Assembly (NCBI RefSeq): GCF_004363725.1 | Contig: NZ_SNZF01000002.1 | Coordinates: 186,001 to 250,000 of the forward strand | Direction: 5' to 3' | DNA length: 64,000 nucleotides | From: Aquamicrobium defluvii | Lineage (GTDB): Bacteria; Pseudomonadota; Alphaproteobacteria; Rhizobiales; Rhizobiaceae | Shown here: positions 41,248 to 49,981 of the stretch, in pieces | Position numbering within the stretch: the stretch's first letter is position 1 | How the letters are laid out: each line of letters begins with the position of its first letter | Notes under the pieces: model-generated | Told to the model about the DNA's origin: nothing | The model's input: only the letters and a program-made list of their open reading frames with translations | Database searches by the model: none | Program-made: the position numbers and the translations under genes

Positions 41248-42438
41248 TTGACCAAGCATATACTTGTCGTCGGCGGCGGCATTGGCGGCACGATGACCGC
41301 CAACAGCATCGTGGCCAAGCTTTACCCGGAAGTGGCGCGCGGCGCTGTGAAAGTCACCCTGCTTTCGGATTCGCCCTGGCACTATTACAAGCCGGCGTTC
41401 ATGTACGTTGCCTTCGACATGTTCTTCGAGGGCGAGTTGCGCCGCAAGCAGCAATCCCTGCTGCGCCCGGAGATCGACTTTCGCGTCGACAAGGTGACCA
41501 GCTTCGACTTCGCGGGCTCGAAGGTGAAGACGCAAAGCGGCAAGACCATCGGCTACGACTACATCGTCGTTTCGACCGGCTGCCTGCCAGCGCCCGAACG
41601 CATTCCCGGCCTGAAGGAAGCGGGCGACTATTTCTACCAGCAGAAGCCGGCGCTTCAGATGGCTGAGAAACTGCGCAATTTCGAGAAAGGCCGCATCTTC
41701 ATCACCGTGAACTTCCCGAAAACGCCGAACGTGCCGCACCAGTGCGGCATCGCCCCGGTGGAAACCACGCTGATGCTCGATGAATATCTGCGCCGCAAGG
41801 GCGTGCGCGATCAGGTCGAGATCGTCTACACCTATCCGACCGTTTCCCAGCTTCTGCGCAACTGCCTGTTCCTGCAACAGGAGGTGTGCGAGGTGATGCC
41901 GGCGATCTTCGAAAGCAAGGGCATCAAGTACCAGCGCGGCTTCACGCTGGCCTCGGTCGACCCGGAGCGCAAGGTCGCCACCTCCGAGGAAGGCAAGGAG
42001 GAAGGCTTCGACCTGCTCATGTGCACGCCGCCGATCCGCGCTGTGGACGCGGTTCTGGAAAGCGGCGTCTCGCAAGCCGCCAACAACGAGGGCTGGCTGC
42101 CCACCAACCGCCAGACGCTTCAGCTCGAAGGCTTCCCCAACGCCTATGTGATGGGCGACACGGTGGACCTGCCGATCTCCAAGGCGGGCGGCTCCTGCCA
42201 CAACCAGTGCCCGGTCGTCGTCAACAACATCGCCGGCGACCTGCGCCTCGGACGCACCGTGGACATGTATGACGGCAAGGTGCAGGCGGTGGCCCAGATG
42301 GGCCTCGAGGCCGGTATGCCGCTCTGGTACGACTATGACGAGGATGTGCATCCGACGCCGCCGACCAAGGTGGGCGGGCTGCTGCGCAAGGCGTTCAATC
42401 GCGGCATCTACTGGTCTGTCGCGCGCGGCATCATCTGA
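41248..42438 (+). CDS. FAD/NAD(P)-binding oxidoreductase, sulfide:quinone reductase-like
   Basis: 396 residues. Start TTG at 41248 follows GGAGGGAGG; no in-frame ATG suits. N-terminal FAD-binding Rossmann motif LVVGGGIGGTMTANSIV, STGCLPAPERIPG (Cys112), HQCGIAPVETTLM (Cys166), GDTVDLPISKAGGSCHNQCP (Cys317, Cys321). Sulfide:quinone reductases use three cysteines; Cys112 and Cys166 sit where two would be, and Cys317 or Cys321 could be the third. A C-terminal region (GLLRKAFNRGIYWSVARG) may be membrane-associated. Partner genes DUF1641 and an IscU-like gene follow. The electron donor is inferred, not known. Confidence 0.8.
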   Translation: MTKHILVVGGGIGGTMTANSIVAKLYPEVARGAVKVTLLSDSPWHYYKPAFMYVAFDMFFEGELRRKQQSLLRPEIDFRVDKVTSFDFAGSKVKTQSGKTIGYDYIVVSTGCLPAPERIPGLKEAGDYFYQQKPALQMAEKLRNFEKGRIFITVNFPKTPNVPHQCGIAPVETTLMLDEYLRRKGVRDQVEIVYTYPTVSQLLRNCLFLQQEVCEVMPAIFESKGIKYQRGFTLASVDPERKVATSEEGKEEGFDLLMCTPPIRAVDAVLESGVSQAANNEGWLPTNRQTLQLEGFPNAYVMGDTVDLPISKAGGSCHNQCPVVVNNIAGDLRLGRTVDMYDGKVQAVAQMGLEAGMPLWYDYDEDVHPTPPTKVGGLLRKAFNRGIYWSVARGII

Positions 42439-42479
42439 ACATCGAAAAACGATTTGCAGCCTCTGGGGAGGACATCACC

Positions 42480-42905
42480 TTGAACGCATCCGGTCCGGAT
42501 ACCCACGCCACCCTGCCCGAAACCGCCACAGCGCTCTCGCCGCTGCTGGACGAAGCGACGGAACGCGGCCTGAAGGAACTTGTGGAAAAGGTCGCGCCGC
42601 TCATTCAGGGCAAGCGCTTCCACAATGTCGTGGACCTGCTTTCGCTGGCCTCCGACGGCGTCGACATGTTCGACGACGCCATGGTCCAGAAACTGATGAA
42701 GGCTTACGAGGAATCCATCGGCACCGCCTGGGCCCTCGGCAATGCCGCACGCTACGCACAGAATCAGGCGGCGACCCTGCCTGTGCCGACGCTGTTCGGC
42801 CTGCTGCGCACTGCCGGCAACGAGGATGTGCGGCGCGGCCTGCATTTTCTGCTGCAGTTCCTTGCCGTGCTCGGCCGGCAGATGAACAACGACGTGGAGG
42901 AATGA
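42480..42905 (+). CDS. DUF1641 protein
   Basis: 141 residues from TTG at 42480 with GGGGAGG six bases upstream. Mostly helical; contains KRFHNVVDLLSLASDGVDMF and TLFGLLRTAGNEDVRRGLHF, the recognisable DUF1641 core. Family function unknown; members often neighbour sulfide:quinone reductase-like flavoproteins and formate dehydrogenases (from general knowledge). The stop overlaps the next start as ATGA, so they are translated together. Confidence 0.75.
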   Translation: MNASGPDTHATLPETATALSPLLDEATERGLKELVEKVAPLIQGKRFHNVVDLLSLASDGVDMFDDAMVQKLMKAYEESIGTAWALGNAARYAQNQAATLPVPTLFGLLRTAGNEDVRRGLHFLLQFLAVLGRQMNNDVEE

Positions 42906-43339
42906 CCACGGAGGGCGACCTCGCACAACTCTATGAAGCGCGGGTGCGGGACTGGGCGCGCAAGGTGCGCAACGACGCCCGGCTTGCCCCCGCAGACCTC
43001 ACCGTCAGCCGCACCAGCCCTTTGTGCGGCAGCACGCTGGCGCTCGACATCCGCCATGAAGGCAAGGTCGTGACGGCGCTGGGGTATCGGGCGCGCGCCT
43101 GCACGCTCGGCATGGCCGCAACGGCGGTCGTGGCCGCAAAAGCGCCGGGGCGTAGTTTTGGCGAGATCGCGGAAACGGGCGAACGGCTCGCCGCCCTGCT
43201 GGCGGGCGAGGACGTTGCCTTTTCCGATCACTGGGCCGAGCTTGGCATGTTCAAGGCGGCACGAACATTCCCATCCCGCCACGGCTCGATCATGCTGCCT
43301 TTCGATGCTCTCGCCGAAGCGGCCGCAAAACTGGGCTGA
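42902..43339 (+). CDS. IscU/SufU/NifU-N-like protein with degenerate metal site
   Basis: 145 residues. Two of the scaffold cysteines are kept: Cys42 in SPLCGSTLALDI and Cys67 in RARACTLGMAATAV. The aspartate that normally follows CG is Ser44. The third cysteine of the family (in the RxxC block near the end) is replaced: SRHGSIMLPF has Ser129 there. Such a protein is unlikely to hold an Fe-S cluster or the SufU zinc site in the usual way. It may bind a persulfide or serve as a partner of the flavoprotein. Coupled by ATGA overlap to the DUF1641 gene. Confidence 0.75.
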   Translation: MTTEGDLAQLYEARVRDWARKVRNDARLAPADLTVSRTSPLCGSTLALDIRHEGKVVTALGYRARACTLGMAATAVVAAKAPGRSFGEIAETGERLAALLAGEDVAFSDHWAELGMFKAARTFPSRHGSIMLPFDALAEAAAKLG

Positions 43340-43345
43340 GCGGCT

Positions 43346-43452
43346 GGCGCATTCCGCTTTTCTCCGAATCGCAAGAACCCTCCAACCCTTTGTCTCGACG
43401 CAATTCCGAGCGCAAAACCGCTTCGCACTTTTGCTGGAAATGCTTCACAGCC
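43346..43452 (-). repeat. Dispersed intergenic repeat R2, copy 1
   Basis: Its reverse complement shares the blocks TTCCAGCAAAAGTGCGAAGC, GGTTTTGCG, ACAAAGGGTTGGAG and GCGATTCGG, in order, with 56383-56475. A fragment of the same element (GAGCG, CAATTCGAGGAAAAGCGGAA) lies at about 16660-16690. The copy reaches into the last codons of the nitrilase gene. Confidence 0.75.
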
Positions 43453-44314
43453 CGAACTGCTCCGGCCAGTCGCGGTAGAGCGCCACCTGTCCCCCAAGGC
43501 GCAGGGCAGCCACTTTCTCCAGATCGATCTCGCCGATCAGCCATCGGCTGGTTTGCGTGGTCAACGCTTCGCTCTCCACAAAAACCCCGCTCGGCGGCAT
43601 GCCATAGTCGGCCGGCACGTAGAGTGCTGCGCGACCGAAATTCTCGTCCACGGCCGGCGACCATGGCGCGGAGCCGGCGGTCGGCGACACCAGCACGGCC
43701 AGCTGGTTTTCCAGCGCACGCGCCTGCGCACCGATGCGCACGCGATGATAGCCGGCTTCGGTGTCGGTGCAGCTTGGCGCGAGGATCAGCTCGACGCCTT
43801 CCTCCGCCAGGCGGCGGGCCAGCATGGGAAATTCGTTGTCGTAGCAGATGAGGATGCCGAGCCTGCCGAGCGGCGTGTCGAAGCTGCGCAACCCTCCGGT
43901 GCCGGCCGCGATGAACCATTGCTCGCGCTCGAAGCGCGTCATGACGATCTTGTCCTGATGACCGGCAGGACCCTGCGGCCCGAACAGGAAGGCGCGGTTG
44001 CGGTATTTGCCATCCGCGTCGAGCACCGGGGCGGAACCGGGGCAGAACCAGACGCCGTGGCGGCAGGCAATGGCCTCGCACAGGTCCAGCCAGCGCGGGA
44101 TGAGGGGCTGGATGGCGGCGATGGATTTGTGCAGGTCGCCGCGCTCTGCTTCCGGCAACAGGCCGGTCAGCGCCATGGCGGCATATTCGGGCAGAAGCAG
44201 CAGCTGCGCCCCGGCTTCCACCGCTTCGCCGGCAAGCCGTTCCAGATGCGCGGCATAGGCATCCCAGCCGTCGAACAGCTCGATGGCATACTGGCAGGAG
44301 GCAAATTTCACCAT
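43445..44314 (-). CDS. Carbon-nitrogen hydrolase (nitrilase superfamily)
   Basis: 289 residues from ATG at 44314. The Glu-Lys-Cys triad is visible: LLLLPEYAAMALTG (Glu), QDKIVMTRFEREQW (Lys) and LGILICYDNEFPMLARRLAE (Cys). Members hydrolyse amides or nitriles such as omega-amides and carbamoyl compounds. The start overlaps the stop of the upstream acetyltransferase gene (TGATG), implying a two-gene operon in which product acetylation and amide hydrolysis could be linked. Its stop codon lies at the border of repeat R2. Confidence 0.87.
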   Translation of the reverse strand: MVKFASCQYAIELFDGWDAYAAHLERLAGEAVEAGAQLLLLPEYAAMALTGLLPEAERGDLHKSIAAIQPLIPRWLDLCEAIACRHGVWFCPGSAPVLDADGKYRNRAFLFGPQGPAGHQDKIVMTRFEREQWFIAAGTGGLRSFDTPLGRLGILICYDNEFPMLARRLAEEGVELILAPSCTDTEAGYHRVRIGAQARALENQLAVLVSPTAGSAPWSPAVDENFGRAALYVPADYGMPPSGVFVESEALTTQTSRWLIGEIDLEKVAALRLGGQVALYRDWPEQFGL

Positions 44315-44901
44315 CAGCGCAGTTCCTTCATCCAGAACGACATGGGCTTGGCGCTCTCCTTGTCCTCGCCGATGTCGCGCCACGAAAATTCGGTGCGAAG
44401 CTGCGGCTGGTGCACATAGCCGCGCCTGTTCCAGAACGCGTCGAGCGGCACATAGTCCGCCGGCCGCAGAGGATGGTCGGCCGGACGCTCCACCGCGCAG
44501 AAGCAGCAATGGTCGAAACGGCCGAGGCGGCGGGCATAGGCTTCCCGCTCCTCGAAGAAACGCACGCCGATGCCGCGCCCGCGATAGGCGGCGAGAAGCA
44601 CGGATTCGCCGAAATAGAAGATACGCGCCGGATCCCGGCCGCTTTCCGCGAACGGCTTGCGGAAGGCTTCCGTTTCCCGATCCATCGGCACGCCGGTCGA
44701 GGCGCCGACGACGGTCTCTCCATCGAACGCCAGCACGAACAGGCTTTCGGGCGCGCTTGCATAGGTGGAAAGATAGGTCTGTTCGTAGTCGGGCGACCCT
44801 TCGTAGAGATAGGGAAAGGCCCGGAACACCTCGATGCGCAACCGCGCCAGATCGTCGATATGCGGTCCGATCTCCGGTCCCTGCCGAACCACGATATGCA
44901 T
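44314..44901 (-). CDS. GNAT-family N-acetyltransferase
   Basis: 195 residues from ATG at 44901; the open frame upstream is a shadow of the SnoaL-like gene. The acetyl-CoA pyrophosphate-binding signature is YRGRGIGVRFFEEREAYARR, preceded by FYFGESVLLAAYR. The N-terminal part (ARLRIEVFRAFPYLYEGSPD) is typical of this GNAT subgroup. Overlaps the nitrilase-family gene by one base. Substrate unknown. Confidence 0.85.
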   Translation of the reverse strand: MHIVVRQGPEIGPHIDDLARLRIEVFRAFPYLYEGSPDYEQTYLSTYASAPESLFVLAFDGETVVGASTGVPMDRETEAFRKPFAESGRDPARIFYFGESVLLAAYRGRGIGVRFFEEREAYARRLGRFDHCCFCAVERPADHPLRPADYVPLDAFWNRRGYVHQPQLRTEFSWRDIGEDKESAKPMSFWMKELR

Positions 44902-44988
44902 TGTCGCTCCCGGACTTTCAAAGCTCCAGCGGGTGCTATAGGGCTTGGCGGCAGGCTTGGCCATTGCGTTTGCGAACAGGGAGACACC

Positions 44989-45390
44989 ATGAGCGCCACA
45001 GACACCATTTCCGCCTATTACGACGCTTTCAACCGGCAGGACATGGACGCCTTCCTCGACCTGCTGACCGACGACGTGGCGCACGACATCAACCAGGGCG
45101 AACGGCAGACCGGCAAGGACACGTTCCGCGACTTCATGGACAAGATGAACCGCTGCTACCGCGAGCGGCTCACCGACATCGTCATCATGGAAAGCGCCGA
45201 TGGCACGCGCGGTGCCGCCGAATTCACCGTCAACGGCGAATACCTTGCGACAGACGAGGGCCTGCCGGAGGCCGCGGGCCAGAAATATGTGCTGCCGGCC
45301 GGCGCCTTCTTCGAGATCCGCGACGGCAAGGTTGCGCGCATCTCCAACTACTACAATCTCAACGACTGGATCGCGCAGGTCGGCGCCTGA
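44989..45390 (+). CDS. SnoaL-like / nuclear-transport-factor-2-fold protein
   Basis: 133 residues from ATG at 44989, with AGGGAG upstream. MSATDTISAYYDAFNRQDMD, FLDLLTDDVAHDINQGERQT and the closing FFEIRDGKVARISNYYNLND are typical of ketosteroid-isomerase-like cone folds that include isomerases, cyclases and non-catalytic members. Monocistronic, divergent from the GNAT gene, ended by a bidirectional terminator. Function not assignable. Confidence 0.85.
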   Translation: MSATDTISAYYDAFNRQDMDAFLDLLTDDVAHDINQGERQTGKDTFRDFMDKMNRCYRERLTDIVIMESADGTRGAAEFTVNGEYLATDEGLPEAAGQKYVLPAGAFFEIRDGKVARISNYYNLNDWIAQVGA

Positions 45391-45405
45391 TCCGGTTTGG
45401 GCGGG

Positions 45406-45455
45406 AATGAAAGCGGGCGCCGGTGCAAAAACCATCCGGCGCCCACTTTCATTTT
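45406..45455. terminator. Bidirectional terminator between SnoaL-like gene and potI
   Basis: AATGAAAG (45406-45413) and GGGCGCCGG (45415-45423) pair with CCGGCGCCC (45436-45444) and CTTTCATT (45446-45453), one mismatch between the two blocks, followed by TTG on the plus strand. A long, strong stem for two converging transcripts. Confidence 0.8.
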
Positions 45456-45463
45456 GTGGCCTG

Positions 45464-46285
45464 TCAGTCCAGTCGCATGGCCGCCTGCTCATCGCGGCGG
45501 CGCTGCACTTCGCGGCGCTTGTTGACAATCGAGGCGGCGATAACACCCAGCGACACAATGCCGATGAGAATGGTGCAGGCGGCATTGATTTCCGGCGTCA
45601 CGCCAAGCCGCACCTGGCTGTAGATCTTCATCGGCAGCGTCGTCGCGCCCGGCCCGGAGGCGAAGCTGGCAATGACCAGATCGTCGAGCGACAGGGTGAA
45701 GGCCAGCATCCAGCCCGAGATGATGGCGGGGGCGATCACCGGCAGGGTGATCTGGAAGAAGGTTTTCACCGGCGGCGCGCCGAGGTCCATCGCCGCTTCT
45801 TCCAGCGAGCGGTCGAAGGAGATCAGCCGCGACTGCACCACCACCGCCACGAAGCACATGGAAAATGTGATGTGGGCGAGCGTGACGGTGAGGAAGCCGC
45901 GGTCGAGGCCGACCGCCACGAACAGAAGCAGCAGCGACAGGCCGGTGATGACCTCCGGCATGACCAGTGGCGCGAACACCATGCCGGTGAACAGCACCCT
46001 GCCCCGGAAGCGCGTGTAGCGCGTCAGCACCAGTGCGGCCATGGTGCCGAGCACCGTGGCCGCGGAGGCCGAGACCAGCGCCACCCGGATCGTGACCCAT
46101 GCGGCATCCATCAGGCCCTGATTGCGGAACAGCGCCGCATACCATTGCGTGGAGAATCCGCCCCAGACGGTGACCAGCCGCGACGCATTGAAGGAAAAGA
46201 CGACCAGAAGCACGATCGGCAGGTAAAGAAAGGCAAAGCCCAGCACGATCGAGACGATGTTGAAGCGGCTCCAGGTGGCGTTCAT
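45464..46285 (-). CDS. potI: Putrescine/spermidine ABC transporter permease PotI-type
   Basis: 273 residues from ATG at 46285, one base after the potH stop. Six hydrophobic segments; EAA loop SLEEAAMDLGAPPVKTFFQI. N-terminus NIVSIVLGFAFLYLPIVLLV is typical for PotC/PotI. Fourth gene of potF-G-H-I. Confidence 0.9.
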   Translation of the reverse strand: MNATWSRFNIVSIVLGFAFLYLPIVLLVVFSFNASRLVTVWGGFSTQWYAALFRNQGLMDAAWVTIRVALVSASAATVLGTMAALVLTRYTRFRGRVLFTGMVFAPLVMPEVITGLSLLLLFVAVGLDRGFLTVTLAHITFSMCFVAVVVQSRLISFDRSLEEAAMDLGAPPVKTFFQITLPVIAPAIISGWMLAFTLSLDDLVIASFASGPGATTLPMKIYSQVRLGVTPEINAACTILIGIVSLGVIAASIVNKRREVQRRRDEQAAMRLD

Positions 46286-46286
46286 G

Positions 46287-47252
46287 TCAGCGATCCTGCT
46301 CCTGGGCGCGGGCCTGCGCATGCTGGAAGAGGACGATCGGGATGACCAGCACCAAAAGCAGGATGATGGCCACGGCCGAGGCCACCGGCCAGTCGCGGTT
46401 GGCGAAGAACTCGTTCCACAGCGTGCGGCCGATCATCAGCGTCTGCGAACCGCCGAGCAGGTCGGGAATGACGAACTCGCCGACCGCCGGGATGAACACC
46501 AGCAGGCAGCCGGCGATGACGCCCGGCAGCGACAGCGGGAAGGTGATCTTCCAGAAGGCGCTGATCGGCGGACAGCCGAGGTCCTGCGCGGCCTCGATCA
46601 GCGAGTTGTCCATCTTCTCCAGCGACGAATAGAGCGGCAGCACCATGAAAGGCAGATAGGAATAGACGATGCCGATGAAGATCGCCGTATAGGTGTTCAT
46701 GATGACGAGCGGCGATGAGATGACGCCGATCCCCATCAGGAACTGGTTGAGCAGCCCTTCCGGTTTCAGGATGCCGATCCATGCGTAGACGCGGATCAGG
46801 AACGAGGTCCAGAACGGCAGGATGACCAGCATCAGCAGGGTGGGACGCAGCGACGCCGGCGCGCGCGCCATGCCATAGGCGATCGGATAGCCGACCAGAA
46901 GCGTGAGAAGGGTCGATATGCCGGCGATGACAACGCTGGAAATATAGGCGTTGAAATAGAGGGGGTCCTCCGTCAGCCAGAGATAATTGTCGAAGCTGAG
47001 TTCCCTGAGCGCGGCCCACAAGCCCGAAATGCCTTCGCTGAAATCGATGGCCGGCGCATAGGGCGGCATCGAGATCGCGCTTTGCGACAGCGAAATCTTG
47101 AAGACGATGACGAAGGGAATGAGGAAGAAGAACAGCAGCCAGGCGTAGGGAACCAGAATGAGAAGCCGCCCGGTGAAGCCGGATATCAGGCGCGAGAGAA
47201 ATGTCTTTTCGGCCGGCAGGGCGGCAGATGCGGAAGCGGAGACATTCGCCAT
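46287..47252 (-). CDS. potH: Putrescine/spermidine ABC transporter permease PotH-type
   Basis: 321 residues with six hydrophobic segments, starting with a cytosolic N-tail and LLILVPYAWLLFFFLIPFVI. Family marks: FWTSFLIRVYAWIGIL and EAA loop SLIEAAQDLGCPPISAFWKI. Nine bases after potG. Confidence 0.9.
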   Translation of the reverse strand: MANVSASASAALPAEKTFLSRLISGFTGRLLILVPYAWLLFFFLIPFVIVFKISLSQSAISMPPYAPAIDFSEGISGLWAALRELSFDNYLWLTEDPLYFNAYISSVVIAGISTLLTLLVGYPIAYGMARAPASLRPTLLMLVILPFWTSFLIRVYAWIGILKPEGLLNQFLMGIGVISSPLVIMNTYTAIFIGIVYSYLPFMVLPLYSSLEKMDNSLIEAAQDLGCPPISAFWKITFPLSLPGVIAGCLLVFIPAVGEFVIPDLLGGSQTLMIGRTLWNEFFANRDWPVASAVAIILLLVLVIPIVLFQHAQARAQEQDR

Positions 47253-47261
47253 GACCGCCCC

Positions 47262-48401
47262 CTATCGCGTCAGCACGACGCCGGCATCGGGCCGGAAGGA
47301 GATCCAGGCGCGGTCGCTCCAGGTGAGCGGATCGTCGACGATCCGCGCGGCATTCAGCATCGAGGCGCGCACGATCTGGCCGTCGTCGAGCTTCACATAG
47401 TAGACCGTCATGTCGCCGAGATAGGCGATGTCGTAGACTTCGCCTTCCAGCGCGTTCACGGCATCCTGCGGCTTGCGCGACGAAATCCTGATCTTTTCCG
47501 GGCGTATGGCGAAGGCGACGTCGTTGCCCTTCGCCGCCTCGCCGGCATTCTCGACCAGGATCTGAGCGCCGCTGCCGCCGGTGATGCGGGCGCTGTTCTC
47601 GGTGCGCTCGGCGACGCTGCCCTCGAACAGGTTCACGTTGCCGACGAAGCCGGCGACAAAGCGGGAATTGGGCGCCTCGTAGATTTCGGCGGGCGTCGCC
47701 ACCTGCATGACCTCGCCCTTGTCCATGATGGCGATGCGGTCGGCCATGGTCATGGCCTCTTCCTGATCGTGGGTGACGACCACGAAGGTCAGGCCGAGCT
47801 CCTGTTGCAGGTCCATCAGCTCGAACTGGGTTTCCTCGCGCAGCTTCTTGTCGAGCGCGCCGAGCGGTTCGTCGAGCAGCAGCACCTTCGGGCGCTTGGC
47901 GACGGAGCGGGCGAGCGCCACGCGCTGGCGCTGGCCGCCGGAAAGCTGATGCGGCTTGCGGCTGGCAAAGCGCTCCAGCTTGACCAGCTTGAGCATCTCG
48001 GCCACGCGCCTGTCGATGTCGGCCTTCGACATGCCTTCCTGCTTCAGGCCGAAGGCGATGTTCTTCTCCACGCTCATATGCGGGAACAGGGCGTAGGACT
48101 GGAACATCATGTTGACCGGCCGCCGGTAGGGCGGGATACCGCGCAAATCTTGCCCGTCGAGCAGAATTTTCCCGGAAGTGGGCTCCTCGAAACCGGCCAG
48201 CATGCGCAGGAGCGTGGACTTGCCGCAACCGGATGCACCCAGCAGGGCGAAGAACTCGCGTTCATAGATGGACAGCGACAGGTTGTTGACGGCGGTGAAG
48301 TCGCCGAAGCGCTTGGTGACGTTCTCGAACCTGATATAGGGCTTCGCCTGCGGATCGCTCCACGGCGCGAAATCCCTGCGGATGCTGCCCAGTGACTTCA
48401 T
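47262..48401 (-). CDS. potG: Polyamine ABC transporter ATP-binding protein PotG-type
   Basis: 379 residues. Walker A LLGASGCGKSTLLRMLAG, signature LSGGQRQRVALARS, Walker B VLLLDEPLGALDKKL, switch VTHDQEEAM, and a C-terminal TOBE domain. Separated from potF by a 12-bp hairpin (48501-48528), so its expression is probably below that of the binding protein. Confidence 0.92.
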   Translation of the reverse strand: MKSLGSIRRDFAPWSDPQAKPYIRFENVTKRFGDFTAVNNLSLSIYEREFFALLGASGCGKSTLLRMLAGFEEPTSGKILLDGQDLRGIPPYRRPVNMMFQSYALFPHMSVEKNIAFGLKQEGMSKADIDRRVAEMLKLVKLERFASRKPHQLSGGQRQRVALARSVAKRPKVLLLDEPLGALDKKLREETQFELMDLQQELGLTFVVVTHDQEEAMTMADRIAIMDKGEVMQVATPAEIYEAPNSRFVAGFVGNVNLFEGSVAERTENSARITGGSGAQILVENAGEAAKGNDVAFAIRPEKIRISSRKPQDAVNALEGEVYDIAYLGDMTVYYVKLDDGQIVRASMLNAARIVDDPLTWSDRAWISFRPDAGVVLTR

Positions 48402-48500
48402 GCTTCGCTCTCCCCCTCCGGACGACCGGTCACATATGCCGAGTGGTGGTCCGGGCTTTTTCCGTTCCGGTTCTGGCGCACTGCCTGCAAGCTGACGGAA

Positions 48501-48528
48501 GGAAGCCCCGGCCCGTGCCGGGGCTTCC
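48501..48528 (-). terminator. Intercistronic hairpin between potF and potG
   Basis: GGAAGCCCCGGC (48501-48512), loop CCGT, GCCGGGGCTTCC (48517-48528): a perfect 12-bp stem six bases after the potF stop. No U-tract on the minus strand. Likely an attenuator or 3' stabiliser setting the ratio of binding protein to transporter. Confidence 0.65.
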
Positions 48529-48534
48529 CGAAGA

Positions 48535-49632
48535 TCATTGCCCTGTCACCACCTTGGTCCATGTGCGGGTGAACAGGCGCTGGGTCTTCGGATCGAGCGG
48601 CGTGTTGACGAAGAGCTTGGCCATCACCTCGTCCGGCGGATAGACGGCGGGATCGTCATGCACGCCTTCGTCGAGGAACTCCTGCGAGGCCTTGTTGCCA
48701 TTGGCGTAGTAGACATAGTTCGACGACTTGGCGATGACCTCCGGCTTCATCATGTAGTTGAGGAACTCGTGCGCCTCCTGCGGATGCGGCGCATCGGCCG
48801 GGATCGCCATCTGGTCGAACCACATCTGCGTGCCTTCCTTCGGGATCACGTAGCTCAGCTCGACACCGTTGCCGGCTTCCCCGGCACGGTCGCGCGCCTG
48901 GAAGACATCGCCCGACCACCCGACCGCAATGCAGATGTCGCCATTGGCGAGGCCGTTGATGAACTCCGACGAATGGAACTTGCGCACATAGGGGCGAACC
49001 TTGAGCAGCGCCTCCTCGGCCTTGGCGATGTCGTCCGGCTCGTGGCTGTCGGGATCGAGGCCGAGATAGGCCAGGGTCACCGGGATCATGTCGGTCGGCG
49101 AATCGAGGAAGTTGATGCCGCAATCCTTGAGCTTGGCGGCCTGCTCGGGATCGAACACGGCTTTCCAGCTGTCGATCTCGTCGGTGCCCAGCACCTCCTT
49201 GATCTTGCTGACATTGTAGCCAATGCCAACGGTGCCCCACATGTAGTTGATGGAATATTCGTTGCCCGGGTCGAAGACGACGGTGCGCTCGCTCACCATA
49301 TCCCACATGTTCGACAGGTTGGGCAGCTTGGACTTGTCGAGCTTCTGGTAGACGCCGGCCTCGATCTGGCGGGCGAGGAAACTGCTGGTCGGTACCACCA
49401 CGTCATAGCCGCTGCCGCCGGCCAGAAGCTTGGTTTCCAGAATTTCGTTGGAATCGTAGACGTCATAGACGACCTTGATGCCGGTTTCCTTGGTGAAGTC
49501 GTCGATGATCGAGGAATCGATATAATCGGACCAGTTGTAGACATTGACGATGCGTTCCTGCGCCCCTGCCGCGAAGGCGAAGCCTGTCGCAAGCATGGTG
49601 GTCACCAGAAGCAAGGTTGATTTTCGCTGCAT
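48535..49632 (-). CDS. potF: Periplasmic putrescine/polyamine-binding protein PotF-type
   Basis: 365 residues from ATG at 49632, GGAAAGGGAG upstream. Signal peptide ends at FAFAAGAQE. Mature motifs NVYNWSDYIDSSIIDDFTKE, YDVVVPTSSFLARQIEAGVY and VGWSGDVFQARDRA are typical of PotF/PotD; the Trp and Asp in NWSDY contact the polyamine in PotF. First gene of the pot operon. Confidence 0.93.
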   Translation of the reverse strand: MQRKSTLLLVTTMLATGFAFAAGAQERIVNVYNWSDYIDSSIIDDFTKETGIKVVYDVYDSNEILETKLLAGGSGYDVVVPTSSFLARQIEAGVYQKLDKSKLPNLSNMWDMVSERTVVFDPGNEYSINYMWGTVGIGYNVSKIKEVLGTDEIDSWKAVFDPEQAAKLKDCGINFLDSPTDMIPVTLAYLGLDPDSHEPDDIAKAEEALLKVRPYVRKFHSSEFINGLANGDICIAVGWSGDVFQARDRAGEAGNGVELSYVIPKEGTQMWFDQMAIPADAPHPQEAHEFLNYMMKPEVIAKSSNYVYYANGNKASQEFLDEGVHDDPAVYPPDEVMAKLFVNTPLDPKTQRLFTRTWTKVVTGQ

Positions 49633-49981
49633 GAGATACTCCCTTTCCAAATGTTCCCCACCGGCCGCGCTGAGGCGCGCCACCGGACATGTCTTTCAAT
49701 CTATTAAGCTTCCGGCGGGCCAACAAGCGGCATTCGACTGCCAGACAATGACGTTTGCGCGACAGGGGCGGCCCGGACGGACGGACACGCCGCGGCATGG
49801 AAAGCCCCGACCCCTTCGCCCTTCCGGGAGAGACCGGCGCATGTTCGCCACAAGCTGCCGGACGCTGACGGGATGGTGCGAACAAGGGCAAGATGGGCCT
49901 GTCTCATTGTTGCCTTTCACCCAGCCTGCCTTTGGCACGGAGGCTTTGTCAATGGGAAGTTGAACGGATCGGATGTTGCCA
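49633..49981. other. Gene-free stretch between potF and the EamA transporter gene
   Basis: About 350 bases. It should contain the pot promoter just above 49632 and the 3' end of the EamA transcript. I see no convincing gene, repeat or strong hairpin in it. Confidence 0.4.
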
